Positions 33,259-42,578 of a DNA stretch of 64,000 bases are shown in pieces. A program made the position numbers and the translations under genes. Where the stretch lies: NCBI RefSeq assembly GCF_029051645.1, contig NZ_JAACFS010000038.1, positions 1 through 64,000 on the forward strand. Direction: 5' to 3'. The first letter of the stretch is position 1; every line of letters begins with the position of its first letter. The notes below the pieces were generated by a model, which had not been told where the DNA came from, searched no databases, and saw only the letters and a program-made list of their open reading frames with translations. This DNA comes from Bradyrhizobium sp. CSA112 (GTDB lineage Bacteria > Pseudomonadota > Alphaproteobacteria > Rhizobiales > Xanthobacteraceae).

Positions 33259-34152
33259 ATGCAGCACGCAACCTGGAATGCCATCGAATCCTATCCCGCC
33301 GCGATGAGGGTCTATCGTACTTACCGAAAGCTTCTTCCGCCATCCGTACGCACATTGGTGCGCTGGCTTGCGATGCCGCGCTGGAATGTCGCCGCGGCAC
33401 TGGTCCGATATCGCGCGGCGAACACGGTGCTCTCGGGCCCGTTCGAGGGAATGCATCTGAGCCTTACGCCGGTCTCAAGCCGGAATTTGCTTGGCTATCT
33501 TCTCGGCACGCAGGAAATCGAGCTGCATGACGTCGTGCGCCGGGTGATTGCACGCAGCTATCCGCGCATCATCAATATCGGCGCAGCCGACGGGTACTAC
33601 GCGATCGGCTTTCTGCGGCAAATGACGCAGACAAAGGTGGTCGCCTTCGAAGGGGCGCACGAACATCACGCCGGCTTGGTGCAGGCAGCGGAGTTGAACG
33701 GCGTGACCTCGCGGTTCGAACTCAGGAGTTTTTGTCGTCCGGAGGATCTCAGGAGCGAACTCGCCGAACTCGACGGTCCGGTGCTGGTTCTTGCCGATAT
33801 CGAGGGCGGGGAAGTGGACATGCTCGATCCCGTCAAGGTGGTGGGTCTGTCGGACGTCGACATTCTCGTGGAAACGCATGACGCGTTCGTGCCCAACTGC
33901 ACCGCAAAGTTGATGGGGCGCTTCATGAGAACGCACATCATTGAGCAGATCGTGGCGCGGCCGCGTTCGCTTGCGGATTTCCCGTCGGCAATCATCCCGG
34001 AGCTTTCGAGGCTCATGCCCCATACTGCCGTCGAGTTGATGGACGAGCGGCGAACCGGAACCCAGAAATGGCTTTATCTCACGGCCAAGCGGCAACCGGA
34101 TGTCAAGGCCGCTAGAGCGGCAACAATGGCATCGAACAGAGGCAGCTCGTGA
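33259..34152 (+). CDS. FkbM-like SAM methyltransferase family protein
   Basis: A 297-aa protein with a SAM-binding fold: IINIGAADGYYAIGFLRQ, KVVAFEGAHEHHAGLVQAAE, and VLVLADIEGGEVDMLDPVKV (as in FkbM-type enzymes). Start ATG 33259; a longer frame upstream overlaps the acyltransferase and is not used. Second methyltransferase of the cluster, probably for a sugar hydroxyl, though lipid or protein substrates are possible. GTGA overlap with the next gene. Confidence 0.72.
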   Translation: MQHATWNAIESYPAAMRVYRTYRKLLPPSVRTLVRWLAMPRWNVAAALVRYRAANTVLSGPFEGMHLSLTPVSSRNLLGYLLGTQEIELHDVVRRVIARSYPRIINIGAADGYYAIGFLRQMTQTKVVAFEGAHEHHAGLVQAAELNGVTSRFELRSFCRPEDLRSELAELDGPVLVLADIEGGEVDMLDPVKVVGLSDVDILVETHDAFVPNCTAKLMGRFMRTHIIEQIVARPRSLADFPSAIIPELSRLMPHTAVELMDERRTGTQKWLYLTAKRQPDVKAARAATMASNRGSS

Positions 34153-35213
34153 ACATTCTGCTTGCCAGCGGCACGTCGTATCTTCCCTACGTCGTGGGTG
34201 GTCTGGAAATCAATACGCATGAACTTGCGCTCGAACTGAACCGCCGTGGGGTCAGAACGTCGGTGTTGTCGCGATTGCCGTTGCGGCGGGTGGACGGCGC
34301 CTTGCGCGCCGCCGTCAACTTCCTCCGCGGCACTGACGTTTCAGTGGACCGGCAGCTTGGCTACGATGTCTACCTGGCGCGCAGGCCTTGGGACAGACTC
34401 GATGGACTGCCGCGGCCTCGCCTCGTCGTGGTGCAGAATGGCAACATGATCGAGATTGCCAAGGCTTTCCTTCGTCGCGGCGTGCCACCGATTGCCTATC
34501 TGCACGGGCTTGAATTCGACATCGGCCGCCGACGCTGGACGGGATCGACCGCCGGTTTGCCGTTTCGCGCCTATATTGCCAACTCCGAATTCACCGCCGC
34601 GCGGTTCCGCGATCGGTTCGGCATCGAGGCTTGCGTCATTCCGCCGGTGTTTCGAGCCGAGCGATATTGCATGGTGGGTGATCGCCGCTTCGTCACTTTC
34701 ATCAATCCGGTTGCCGAGAAGGGCGTCGAGGTCGCCCTCGCAATTGCCGGACAATGTCCGGAAATTCCATTTCGCTTCGTAAAAGCATGGCCGCTGGGAA
34801 TCCGGCAGGCCGCGAAACTGAACTCGCGCGTTCGCAGGCTGTGCAACGTCGAAATGGTCGAGCGCAGCAACGACATGTCTCCGATCTACGCCTCGACGCG
34901 CGTCCTGCTAGCGCCAAGCCAATGGGAGGCGGAGACCTGGGGCCGCGTCGTTTCAGAAGCGCAGTTCAGCGGCATTCCGGTCCTGGCAAGCGATCGGGGG
35001 GCATTGCCTGAAACGGTCGGCGCTGGCGGTGCCATCATCCGTTACAATGCGCCGGCCGAACGGTGGGCCGCTGAGCTAAAACGGATGTGGACCGACGACG
35101 CCTATTATCAGCGGCTGCAACAGGCGGCGCTGCGGCATTCGCGCCGTGCTGCGCTCGATTTGAATCGGCAGATTGACACGTTTCTGTCCGTCGCAGCGAG
35201 GATAGCTCCATGA
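34149..35213 (+). CDS. Glycosyltransferase family 4
   Basis: A 354-aa GT-B enzyme: MNILLASGTSYLPYVVGGLE, EINTHELALELNRRGVR, VTFINPVAEKGVEVALAIAG, and WEAETWGRVVSEAQFSGIPV carrying the nucleotide-sugar Glu residues. GTG start overlapping the previous TGA. Last gene of the forward run begun by the ExoY-like gene; it ends just before the convergent glycanase gene (5 bases apart). Confidence 0.85.
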   Translation: MNILLASGTSYLPYVVGGLEINTHELALELNRRGVRTSVLSRLPLRRVDGALRAAVNFLRGTDVSVDRQLGYDVYLARRPWDRLDGLPRPRLVVVQNGNMIEIAKAFLRRGVPPIAYLHGLEFDIGRRRWTGSTAGLPFRAYIANSEFTAARFRDRFGIEACVIPPVFRAERYCMVGDRRFVTFINPVAEKGVEVALAIAGQCPEIPFRFVKAWPLGIRQAAKLNSRVRRLCNVEMVERSNDMSPIYASTRVLLAPSQWEAETWGRVVSEAQFSGIPVLASDRGALPETVGAGGAIIRYNAPAERWAAELKRMWTDDAYYQRLQQAALRHSRRAALDLNRQIDTFLSVAARIAP

Positions 35214-35218
35214 CCGCG

Positions 35219-36007
35219 TCAACGCTTCTGCCAGGCCCGGACATAGTCGACGTACATGTAGGACGGATTCGGCGTCTCCTCGATCGGCCATCCCGCACCA
35301 AGTCCCAGATCGATCAGCATGTACATCGGTTGACGGTGCTCAGCAGGCGTCGGCACGCTCGCGACCTCGCGCCGATCGAAATAAAAGCGCGTCCATTCGC
35401 TGTCGGTCTTGACGCCGTAGGTGTGGAAGCCTTCGTAGAGGGAGTTGGGCGGCACATTGACGCGCTGATGGATCGTGCGGGATTTCTTGGGTTCCTTGCG
35501 ATCCCACACATGGATCGAAGCGGTGTATCGCGCCGGCATGTGCCCGTAGTGCTCGACCACGTCGACCTCACAGGTGTGAGTCGAGCGATCGAGTCCGATC
35601 AACCAGAACGCCGACCAGAGACCCTTGCCCGCTGGAAATTTGGCGCGCATCTCGAAGTATCCGAATTGCTGGGCAAAGCCGACCCCGGACCGGTCGACGG
35701 ATGCCAGAAGTCCGCTGCGCCATTTCCCATCCGCGCCCTTCGCGGCTTCGATGCGAAGGTGGCCGTCCTGCGTGGTGAATGGAAAACCCGGCTTCGGATC
35801 GACGAAAGTCGCGTTGCCAAAGTCTCCGTTCCACGGCGTGTGGGCGATCCAGCGCGTTCCCGGTCCCCACGCAGATACGGCGAGCGAGTCGAAGTCCTCG
35901 GTGAAGGTTTGCGTGAAATCCGAAAGGTTGAGTTCGTCGCCGGTCTCTGCGCGTACGAAATTCGGGAATCCAATCAGAAGGAGAAGCAGGAAAAATCGTA
36001 TGTGCAT
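35219..36007 (-). CDS. exoK: Secreted GH16 glycanase, ExoK-like
   Basis: A 262-aa protein with a Sec signal peptide (HIRFFLLLLLIGFPNFVRA, cleavage near residue 20) and one GH16 domain: GYFEMRAKFPAGKGLWSAFW and the catalytic ExDxxE in CEVDVVEHYG (E147, D149, E152). Endo-beta-glycanase trimming nascent exopolysaccharide in the periplasm or outside. On the strand opposite to its neighbours, so it has its own promoter, near the Wzx gene start. Complements the RTX-type GH16 at the start of the cluster, which uses another export route. Confidence 0.9.
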   Translation of the reverse strand: MHIRFFLLLLLIGFPNFVRAETGDELNLSDFTQTFTEDFDSLAVSAWGPGTRWIAHTPWNGDFGNATFVDPKPGFPFTTQDGHLRIEAAKGADGKWRSGLLASVDRSGVGFAQQFGYFEMRAKFPAGKGLWSAFWLIGLDRSTHTCEVDVVEHYGHMPARYTASIHVWDRKEPKKSRTIHQRVNVPPNSLYEGFHTYGVKTDSEWTRFYFDRREVASVPTPAEHRQPMYMLIDLGLGAGWPIEETPNPSYMYVDYVRAWQKR

Positions 36008-36170
36008 GTCACCGGCTCGCGCTGTTACGAAGGAAGCCTAGGGTCCGAACAAACTATAACTCTGCATGCGTGGGGTGTCATTCATCGGATGTGTTGGAAG
36101 CTCGAGAGGCGTCTCGCTCGACAAGCAGCCAACAAGCAGCATGCAAGATCGAAGCCGAGCGGTGTTACCG

Positions 36171-37727
36171 ATGTCTAGCCGCTTCGCAAAAAATTCAATA
36201 CTCGGCGCGCTTGCCGGCGGGGCGATCGCGCTGGCGAGCTTTTTTAGCAGCATTGCCGTGGCTCGGACGCTCGGCGTCAACGAAACGGGATCGGTGGCCT
36301 ACGTCATCTGGCTGGTGTGGATGGCCGCACCGTTCGTCGATCTGGGTTTGTCGTCGGCCATCGGGCGGTTCGTACCCTTTCTGCGCGGAAGCGGTCAGAC
36401 CGAAGTCGCGAAGCATCTGGGAAGGATGCTGGCGCGACGGCTCGCGATTTCAGCCCTGGCTGCGGCCGCCTGCACCGTCATGCTGGTACGTCTCTATGGC
36501 GACCAATCTGCCGCGGAGTTCTTGAGTGGCGGCACGGCGGCGGGCGCACCGATGTCGCTTGTCGTACTCGTTATTCTGCTTGTCGTGGGCCAAGCGCTGA
36601 CCACTTATGTCTATGCTCATTTGCGAGGACGGCAGGAATTCGGCGCGGCGGCGCACATCGCGGGCGCGTCGCTGTTGCTTCAGGTCGTGCTGGTTTCGAT
36701 CGGATCGCTCCTGTTCGGGGTCACCGGTGCACTGGCAGGTTATGCAGCGGGCATGCTGCTCCCGGCGGTCGTATGCGTTTCTATGATGTTCGGGCCAGCG
36801 TCAGTCGATCGCGTCCTGAGCCGACGCGTGACCTCATTTGCCCTCTTCTGCTGGGGTGCAAATGTCACCAGCGCTCTTGTTTGGTCACGGATCGAGCTGT
36901 TCTTTCTGGAGCGCTATTGGGGAATGGAGTCAGTGGCGATGTTCGCCGTCGCCCTGGCGCTGACCCAGCTTGCCATCCAGGGTCCCGTGCTGCTGACTGG
37001 CGCAGTGCTAACGTCGCTCGCCGAGAAGCGTGGTCGCGACGAACTGGACGGCATGAAGGACGATTTTGCCGCCGCAGTTCGGCTTCTGGCGGCGCTGGTG
37101 TTTCCGATCTGCCTTGGCACCGCGGCGATCATTCCCGAACTACTGCCGGTTCTCTATGGCGGCAAGTTTTCCTCCGCTGTGCCCGCCGCCATGATCCTCG
37201 TTTCCATTGCTGCGCTCAGCGTGTTGTCAACGGTTGCCACGAGCCTGGTGCAAGCGCTGGAACGAAGCGACTTTATCTTTGCAAGTTCTCTTTGCGGCGC
37301 AGCGTGCGCGCTGGCTGCCGGCTTCCTGCTCATCCCCGAGTACGGCCTGATGGGGGCAGCGCTGGTGCGCGTCGCCATTCAGATACTGATGATCAGCCTG
37401 GGCTGCTGGTTCGTGGTGTCGCGGCTTGGCTTCGCTTTTCCGGTGGTAGCCGTGCTTAAGCTCGGTGCGGCGGCGCTCGCCAGCGCTGCAGCGGCGTCGA
37501 TCTGCATTAGAGCCATTGGCCACCCTTCAAGCATGCCGTTTGCCATCGTTGCGGGTGCAGTCACTTATCTGGTCGCGCTGCGCGTCGCAAATCCGCTTGA
37601 GGCCAGCGACGTGGCGTTCCTGAGCAATCTCGCGCGGCCGTTGCCGCCGGCTCTCGTGGAGATCGCTACCCGCCTCATAGCCTTCGTCAGTACAACGAAG
37701 CGCGACGAAAAAATGCTGCCGCCATGA
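36171..37727 (+). CDS. Polysaccharide flippase (Wzx/ExoT-like)
   Basis: A 518-aa MATE/MOP-type membrane protein with about 12-14 helices. Starts MSSRFAKNSILGALAGGAIA then FFSSIAVARTLGVNETGSVA; SFALFCWGANVTSALVWSRI in the middle; GKFSSAVPAAMILVSIAALS later. Moves lipid-linked repeat units across the inner membrane. Start taken at ATG 36171, where homology begins; the frame is open to 36066. Promoter probably in 36008-36170. Confidence 0.87.
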   Translation: MSSRFAKNSILGALAGGAIALASFFSSIAVARTLGVNETGSVAYVIWLVWMAAPFVDLGLSSAIGRFVPFLRGSGQTEVAKHLGRMLARRLAISALAAAACTVMLVRLYGDQSAAEFLSGGTAAGAPMSLVVLVILLVVGQALTTYVYAHLRGRQEFGAAAHIAGASLLLQVVLVSIGSLLFGVTGALAGYAAGMLLPAVVCVSMMFGPASVDRVLSRRVTSFALFCWGANVTSALVWSRIELFFLERYWGMESVAMFAVALALTQLAIQGPVLLTGAVLTSLAEKRGRDELDGMKDDFAAAVRLLAALVFPICLGTAAIIPELLPVLYGGKFSSAVPAAMILVSIAALSVLSTVATSLVQALERSDFIFASSLCGAACALAAGFLLIPEYGLMGAALVRVAIQILMISLGCWFVVSRLGFAFPVVAVLKLGAAALASAAAASICIRAIGHPSSMPFAIVAGAVTYLVALRVANPLEASDVAFLSNLARPLPPALVEIATRLIAFVSTTKRDEKMLPP

Positions 37728-37775
37728 GATCAGTCGTGTAGATCGCGCGATTCGCAAGCTTTACGGAGAATAGTG

Positions 37776-39113
37776 ATGGCAAATTCAATGATGTTCAGAC
37801 CCTTCATGGCCTGGCGTTGTGGCGCTCTGCTTGCGGCTATCGGGGTAATTCAGCTTTTCGTCGCGCCTGCACTGAGTGCCGAATATCTGCTGGGTCCGCA
37901 AGACAAACTGCGCGTAAAGGTTGTCGAGTGGCGGGCGGGCAAGGCAGAATACTATGAATGGACACCGTTCGGCGCCGAGTACACCGTCAACCCGGAAGGA
38001 CGCGTGTCGTTGCCTATGATCGGCGAGATCACGGCTGAGGGGCGCACCAGCAGCCAGCTCGCGCACGCGATCACGGCCGAGTTGTACAAGCGTACCGGCC
38101 TGATGGGCGCCCAAGAGGCGGCTGTCGAGATCGTTCAGTATCGTCCATTCTATGTGCTCGGTGACGTAGACCGTCCGGGTGAATTTGCCTTTCGTCCGGG
38201 CTTGAGCGTCTTGCAGGCTGTGGGTGTCGCTGGTGGACTGCACCGGCCGAGCGAAGCCGGGACACGCGAACGGATAAACGCGGCAGGAAATTTCGTCGCC
38301 GCTCGTCTGGAGCTGCGGCGAACATATATCCGCCGCGCCCGGCTCGAGGCTGAACTTGCCGAGCAGGATGTGATCGCGCTCCCGCCAGAGCTTGCTAATG
38401 AGAAGGATGTCAGCAGCCTGCTGGCGGAGGAAGCAACAATCCTGACTACGCGGCGCGACGCGCTGCAATCGCAGCTCACTGCATTTTCGGAATTGCGGTC
38501 GCTCTATGAGAAGGAAATCGCATCGCTTGAAAGCAAGCGGGCGACTCAGGAAAAGCAAGTGGCTCTGGCGCAGCGCGAGCTGAAGACCGTCGGGTCCTTG
38601 GTCGAGAAGGGACTCGCGGTCACCTCGCGCGAGTTCGCGCTAGAGCGAGTTACCGCCGATCTGCAAAGCGCTATGCTCGACGTGGACACGGCTCTCGTGC
38701 GGGCCCGGGAGGAGATGCGGAAGGCCGAGCGCGACGCTACCGACCTCGTCAAGGACCGCAAGGCGAAAGCCTCGTCTGAACTGCGTGAGGCCAAGGCGAA
38801 TATCGAACAACTAATCAATCGGATGACCACCTCTGAAACCCTCATCGCTGAAGCGGTACCCACGCCACGGATCGCGCCGCAAGGGACTGTCGGAAAATCG
38901 CTGTCCTATTTTGTACAGCGGCGCAAGGATGGAGTGATGGCAACGTTTTCAGCGGATGAGGGAGCGCTCGTGCAGCCTGGCGATGTGGTCCGCGTCGAGG
39001 TCGATCGTACAGTACCGAACCCCACGGCATCAATGTCGCGCACGAGCGTTGCGGCAACAGCGCTAAACGTCGAGGGCGGTACCACCTCGGCTTCGCAATC
39101 CAGTCAGCAATAA
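37776..39113 (+). CDS. exoF: Polysaccharide export protein, ExoF-like
   Basis: A 445-aa protein. Signal peptide (ALLAAIGVIQLFVAPALSA), then the Poly_export domain (EYLLGPQDKLRVKVVEWRAG, YTVNPEGRVSLPMIGEITAE), SLBB-like region (RPFYVLGDVDRPGEFAFRPG, LSVLQAVGVAGGLHRP), a long coiled coil (about residues 180-360) and a second SLBB-like end. Works with Wzz/ExoP to carry polymer through the periplasm. GGAG lies 11 bases before ATG 37776; a GTG at 37773 is an alternative. Confidence 0.9.
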   Translation: MANSMMFRPFMAWRCGALLAAIGVIQLFVAPALSAEYLLGPQDKLRVKVVEWRAGKAEYYEWTPFGAEYTVNPEGRVSLPMIGEITAEGRTSSQLAHAITAELYKRTGLMGAQEAAVEIVQYRPFYVLGDVDRPGEFAFRPGLSVLQAVGVAGGLHRPSEAGTRERINAAGNFVAARLELRRTYIRRARLEAELAEQDVIALPPELANEKDVSSLLAEEATILTTRRDALQSQLTAFSELRSLYEKEIASLESKRATQEKQVALAQRELKTVGSLVEKGLAVTSREFALERVTADLQSAMLDVDTALVRAREEMRKAERDATDLVKDRKAKASSELREAKANIEQLINRMTTSETLIAEAVPTPRIAPQGTVGKSLSYFVQRRKDGVMATFSADEGALVQPGDVVRVEVDRTVPNPTASMSRTSVAATALNVEGGTTSASQSSQQ

Positions 39114-39139
39114 GGCGAAGTTATGCCGCGACTCCAGAT

Positions 39140-39451
39140 TCATCTCGTAGAATGGTCTGTCTTGCCGGTGCGAAGAAAATGCAGGCTTGAATGCAACCGT
39201 CCAAATCCGGGCCAGCGCGCTTTCAGCTTCGCGAGAAGAACGCGCGCGATAACGAACGCCACGTATCCGATCTGCAGGAACACAAGCGCCAGCAGCAGCT
39301 CGACGGCCAACGCCTTCAATGAGGCGCCTGTCCACCACAGCAGCAGGCCATATCCGGCAGAAAGCACTGCGACGCCGAATGCAAAGCCGCCTAGTCGAAG
39401 GATGAAGCCGCAGGCGAAGCCTGCGGCCGTGAACAACAGACCTGCGAGCAT
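39140..39451 (-). CDS. Small membrane protein, possible ExoX/SyrA-type EPS regulator
   Basis: A 103-aa protein with three hydrophobic segments: MLAGLLFTAAGFACGFILRL, GGFAFGVAVLSAGYGLLLWW, and SLKALAVELLLALVFLQIGY, VAFVIARVLL. The third segment (LQIGYVAF) is like that of ExoX/SyrA-type exopolysaccharide repressors, which are ~70-100-aa membrane proteins acting on ExoY. The basic C-terminal tail is cytoplasmic in the simplest model. Start ATG 39451 with AAGGA upstream. It lies on the reverse strand between ExoF and GalE genes. The ExoX link is an inference from size, topology and context. Confidence 0.5.
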   Translation of the reverse strand: MLAGLLFTAAGFACGFILRLGGFAFGVAVLSAGYGLLLWWTGASLKALAVELLLALVFLQIGYVAFVIARVLLAKLKARWPGFGRLHSSLHFLRTGKTDHSTR

Positions 39452-39558
39452 TCTCGGTAATCCTTGCGATGTATCGCGTCGGCGACATGGTCCGAGCGTG
39501 TTCCGCCCAGCGCCTATAGGACCGTCCTTCCGATCCCGCGACAAATACTACTTTCAAT

Positions 39559-39870
39559 ATGCATAAACAAATCAATAAGCGCGCTGTGCCTAAAAACTCG
39601 GCAGGAACTGCACCGGGCGCGCCAGGAACGTATTTTGAACTCGCCGCAACCCCTCTTTCGGGAGGATTGGCGGGTCTGGATGCGCCTGTAGCGGAGCAAA
39701 ACGGTGGCCGGTTTGATCGAGAAGCGACTGCAGAAGACTTTGCATGCGATTGGTGCGGTTGTCCCGCAATTGCGCCGCCGCAAAGGCTCAGCGACAGCGA
39801 CATCGTCAGGTGTCAACACTGCAAGAAAATCCTGATGACATGGAAGGCTTACAGGCTTCTCGATGGATGA
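39559..39870 (+). CDS. Small zinc-ribbon protein
   Basis: A 103-aa protein with a disordered N-terminus and a four-Cys ribbon: FACDWCGCPAIAPPQRL and DIVRCQHCKKILMTWKAYRL (CxxC then CxxC). Possibly a regulatory or nucleic-acid-binding protein. No family name is certain. Confidence 0.55.
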   Translation: MHKQINKRAVPKNSAGTAPGAPGTYFELAATPLSGGLAGLDAPVAEQNGGRFDREATAEDFACDWCGCPAIAPPQRLSDSDIVRCQHCKKILMTWKAYRLLDG

Positions 39871-40063
39871 CGGTTTGGAGTATCTGTCAATCTACGTCTT
39901 TTATGCTGCGGGACGGGCCTGTGGGGGCAGATGCCAATACGGCGGTCCTCTATTTTTCCGCACTTCTGTTTACGGCAACGTCGCGCCGGCCTGTTCTAAG
40001 GGACGTACCGAAACCCGAATTGATCGCTGGTGGTTTGGCGGATAGCCGGGGGAGTAAGAGGAA

Positions 40064-41092
40064 ATGAGTGACAAGACTCGTGTTCTTGTGGTGGGCGGTG
40101 CTGGCTATATTGGCTCCCATTGCTGCAAAGCACTGGCTGCCGCGGGTTATCGGCCGGTCTGCTTTGATAATTTCTCGACAGGGCACCGGGGCTTTGTCAA
40201 ATGGGGACCCGTCATCGAAGGCGATATTCACGATCAGTCGCATCTGGCGGACAGCATCAAGCAACATGGTGTGACCGCGGTTTTACACTTTGCGGCGTCA
40301 AGTCTTGTCGGGGAGTCCGTCAGCGATCCCGACAAATACTATCGCAACAATGTTGAAGGAACGCTGTCGCTGTTGCGCGCCATGCGGCACACACAATGCA
40401 AGACATTGGTGTTTTCAAGCAGCGGGGCGGTTTATGGTGAGTCACACCAAGGCTTGATATGCGAGTCCGAATTGCCGAGACCCGTGAATCCGTATGGCAG
40501 AACAAAATTGATCATCGAAGAAATGTTGGCTGATTTTCAGAAGGCATACGCGCTCGCACCAGTTTGCCTTCGTTACTTCAATGCGAGCGGTGCCGATTTG
40601 TCGGGTGAGATAGGTGAAGATCACGACCCGGAGACGCATCTAATACCGCGCGCCCTGTTGGCCGTGCAAGGAAAAGTCGATGATTTTGCGATCTATGGGG
40701 ATGACTACGATACGCCGGATGGCACGGCGATCCGCGACTACATCCACGTCATGGATTTAGCGCAAGCCCACATATTGGCACTGAAGTACCTTGTTTCAGG
40801 CGGAGCGGGTGGTTGCTTGAATTTGGGCACGGGCCGGGGGCATTCCGTAAAGCAAATCCTTCGCCAGATTCGCACCGAAACTGGGAAGAATGCCTCGTTT
40901 GCTGTCAAAACCCGGCGCGATGGAGATCCGCCGGTGCTTGTCGCCGATCCGGCGCGCGCCAAAGCGGTTCTGGGTTTCGTGCCGAAATATTCGGATCTCT
41001 CAACTATCGTTAGCTCAGCGTGGAAATGGCATCAAAGCTTTCGCTGCGCCAAAGCATCCGAGGCAAGGCAGACTGTTCTCTCACAACTTTAG
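40064..41092 (+). CDS. exoB: UDP-glucose 4-epimerase (GalE/ExoB)
   Basis: A 342-aa extended SDR: NAD-binding VLVVGGAGYIGSHCCKALAA, VLHFAASSLVGESVSDP, catalytic Ser in TLVFSSSGAVYGE, Tyr-xxx-Lys in PVNPYGRTKLIIEE, and RYFNASGADLSGEIGEDHDP, TPDGTAIRDYIHVMDLAQAH. Makes UDP-galactose for the exopolysaccharide. Last gene of the cluster, with its own ribosome site (GAGGAA). Confidence 0.95.
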   Translation: MSDKTRVLVVGGAGYIGSHCCKALAAAGYRPVCFDNFSTGHRGFVKWGPVIEGDIHDQSHLADSIKQHGVTAVLHFAASSLVGESVSDPDKYYRNNVEGTLSLLRAMRHTQCKTLVFSSSGAVYGESHQGLICESELPRPVNPYGRTKLIIEEMLADFQKAYALAPVCLRYFNASGADLSGEIGEDHDPETHLIPRALLAVQGKVDDFAIYGDDYDTPDGTAIRDYIHVMDLAQAHILALKYLVSGGAGGCLNLGTGRGHSVKQILRQIRTETGKNASFAVKTRRDGDPPVLVADPARAKAVLGFVPKYSDLSTIVSSAWKWHQSFRCAKASEARQTVLSQL

Positions 41093-41149
41093 AGTTTATT
41101 CGACGCGTTTCCGTGCCCGATTAAGAACTTTCTACCCAAGGCGAAGTCG

Positions 41150-41532
41150 ATGCCGATTCGTAAAGACGATCCAACCGATAGAGTCATTCTGCGGCTGAAG
41201 TCGGAAGGATTGAGCTTCACCGAGATATCGAGGCAGCTTTGCCTGCGGTGGCCGGTCGATCCTATCGCCTGAAAGGCGTCCAACACCCTTCACAGGTCAA
41301 ACGCGATGAGCGGTTGAAGGAATGTAGGCGTATGTGCCGCATAGCTCGAAACAAAGAGAGATCGTCGGCTGCAGTTCAAGCCGCTATCGAGCTGAGAAGC
41401 GGTCTTGCATTCTCTGCAGCAGTTGGAAAAGCTCGTTCGAAGCGAGCATCGCTGGAAATGATTGGTGGGTGCTTGCCTGGGGATATCGAAGCAGGCATTG
41501 CACAAACAGTGGCAACAGCGCAAATCAACTAG
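41150..41532 (+). pseudogene. Small HTH-type protein, frameshifted
   Basis: Frame 1: MPIRKDDPTDRVILRLKSEG, LSFTEISRQL, a helix-turn-helix start, stopping at 41272. An overlapping frame continues with GRSYRLKGVQHPSQVKRDER and a helical, Ala/Arg-rich tail to 41532. Joining the two at about 41240 gives one 120-aa DNA-binding-like protein, so a single indel probably broke it. The family is not recognised, so this is tentative. Confidence 0.35.
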
Positions 41533-42202
41533 CGACCAAGGGGCGAACTACCGTTCAGGGGGCGACCTCCGTGAGGGTGGGAGGCCAGGCGGCTTTGCTC
41601 AAGCTACATCATCACAAGGGACATGACCGAAGAACCGATAGATGTGCGACCGTCAATGGGGCGCAGCGTCCATCGGGTGCTCGCTGCCAATGATGGATAG
41701 AATTCAAAAACCGGCATCGAGCAGAGGAGTTCCAATCCGACCGACATAGCTGGCTGAGTGCCGCGCCCGCGCGGCGTCCAGTTAACACCGACCTCTCGTT
41801 ACATCCGCGACAAGCTGTTCCCCAAGCGAGGCTAACGACTTCCGCGTTTGGCACCTTGAGACATGCCAGCCGGTTCCGAGGATGTCCGTGTATCGGGGGT
41901 AGACCGGAAGTAACCGGCCGTTGGTCAAAACGGTACTTTTACCCATTAGCGACAGGAGGGCACACGTTGCTAGGCTCGATGGCCGCAGGTCTTGCCCCTT
42001 TTATAGGCGCGGATTGCCGTCAGAAATGGCAGAGGACAAAACCGTTCCGAGCTGGTGAGCTGGAATCGATCATGTTTCAGTGGGTTACCCGCGGCTCGCC
42101 GATGGCATGAAACTTGATTAAAACTTGACTAAAAGTGGATGCGGAAATTGTCATTGGCGTTGTCCAAACCCTGGCTAAGCATCGGGGAAAGGCAGGTTAG
42201 CC
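41533..42202. other. Intergenic, no gene seen
   Basis: About 670 bases without a convincing gene. The last ~100 bases are A+T-rich (AACTTGATTAAAACTTGACT) and probably hold the P-II promoter. No sigma-54 promoter (GG-N10-GC pattern) could be fixed with confidence. Confidence 0.35.
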
Positions 42203-42541
42203 ATGAAGCTAGTCACCGCCATTATCAAACCATTCAAGCTCGACGAGGTGCGGGGTGCGCTGACGGTTCTCGGCGTGCAAGGCATGACCGTGACTGAGAT
42301 CAACGGATTCGGCCGACAAAAGGGACACACGGAGATTTATCGCGGCGCCGAGAATGCCGTGAACTTTGTGCAGAAGGTCAGGATTGATCTTGTGGTCACC
42401 TCTGAGCAGGCGGACAGAGTTATTGCGGCGATACAAAATGCCGCAAGAACCGGAGAGGTGGGCGACGGCAAGATCTTCGTTTCGCCAGTCGAGCGCGCCG
42501 TTCGCATTCGCACCGGAGAGACCGACGAAGCGGCTGTATAA
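42203..42541 (+). CDS. P-II signalling protein with Asn in place of Tyr51
   Basis: A 112-aa GlnB/GlnK: MKLVTAIIKPFKLDEVRGAL, GMTVTEINGFGRQKGHTEIY, TGEVGDGKIFVSPVERAVRI, RTGETDEAAV. P-II trimers sense 2-oxoglutarate and ADP/ATP and control nitrogen enzymes; they are modified on Tyr51 of the T-loop by GlnD. Here the T-loop is GHTEIYRGAENAVNF and residue 51 is Asn (codon AAT), so uridylylation is not possible. Neither glnA nor amtB is beside it, so it is probably a specialised paralogue. Confidence 0.93.
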   Translation: MKLVTAIIKPFKLDEVRGALTVLGVQGMTVTEINGFGRQKGHTEIYRGAENAVNFVQKVRIDLVVTSEQADRVIAAIQNAARTGEVGDGKIFVSPVERAVRIRTGETDEAAV

Positions 42542-42578
42542 GCCTTCACCGGCATCTCTTGCGATGAGGAGGGAGACA

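Noticed and set aside
41856..42110. 84-codon ORF before the P-II gene
   Set aside because: No family features, no ribosome site, Cys/Gly/Arg composition typical of chance frames.
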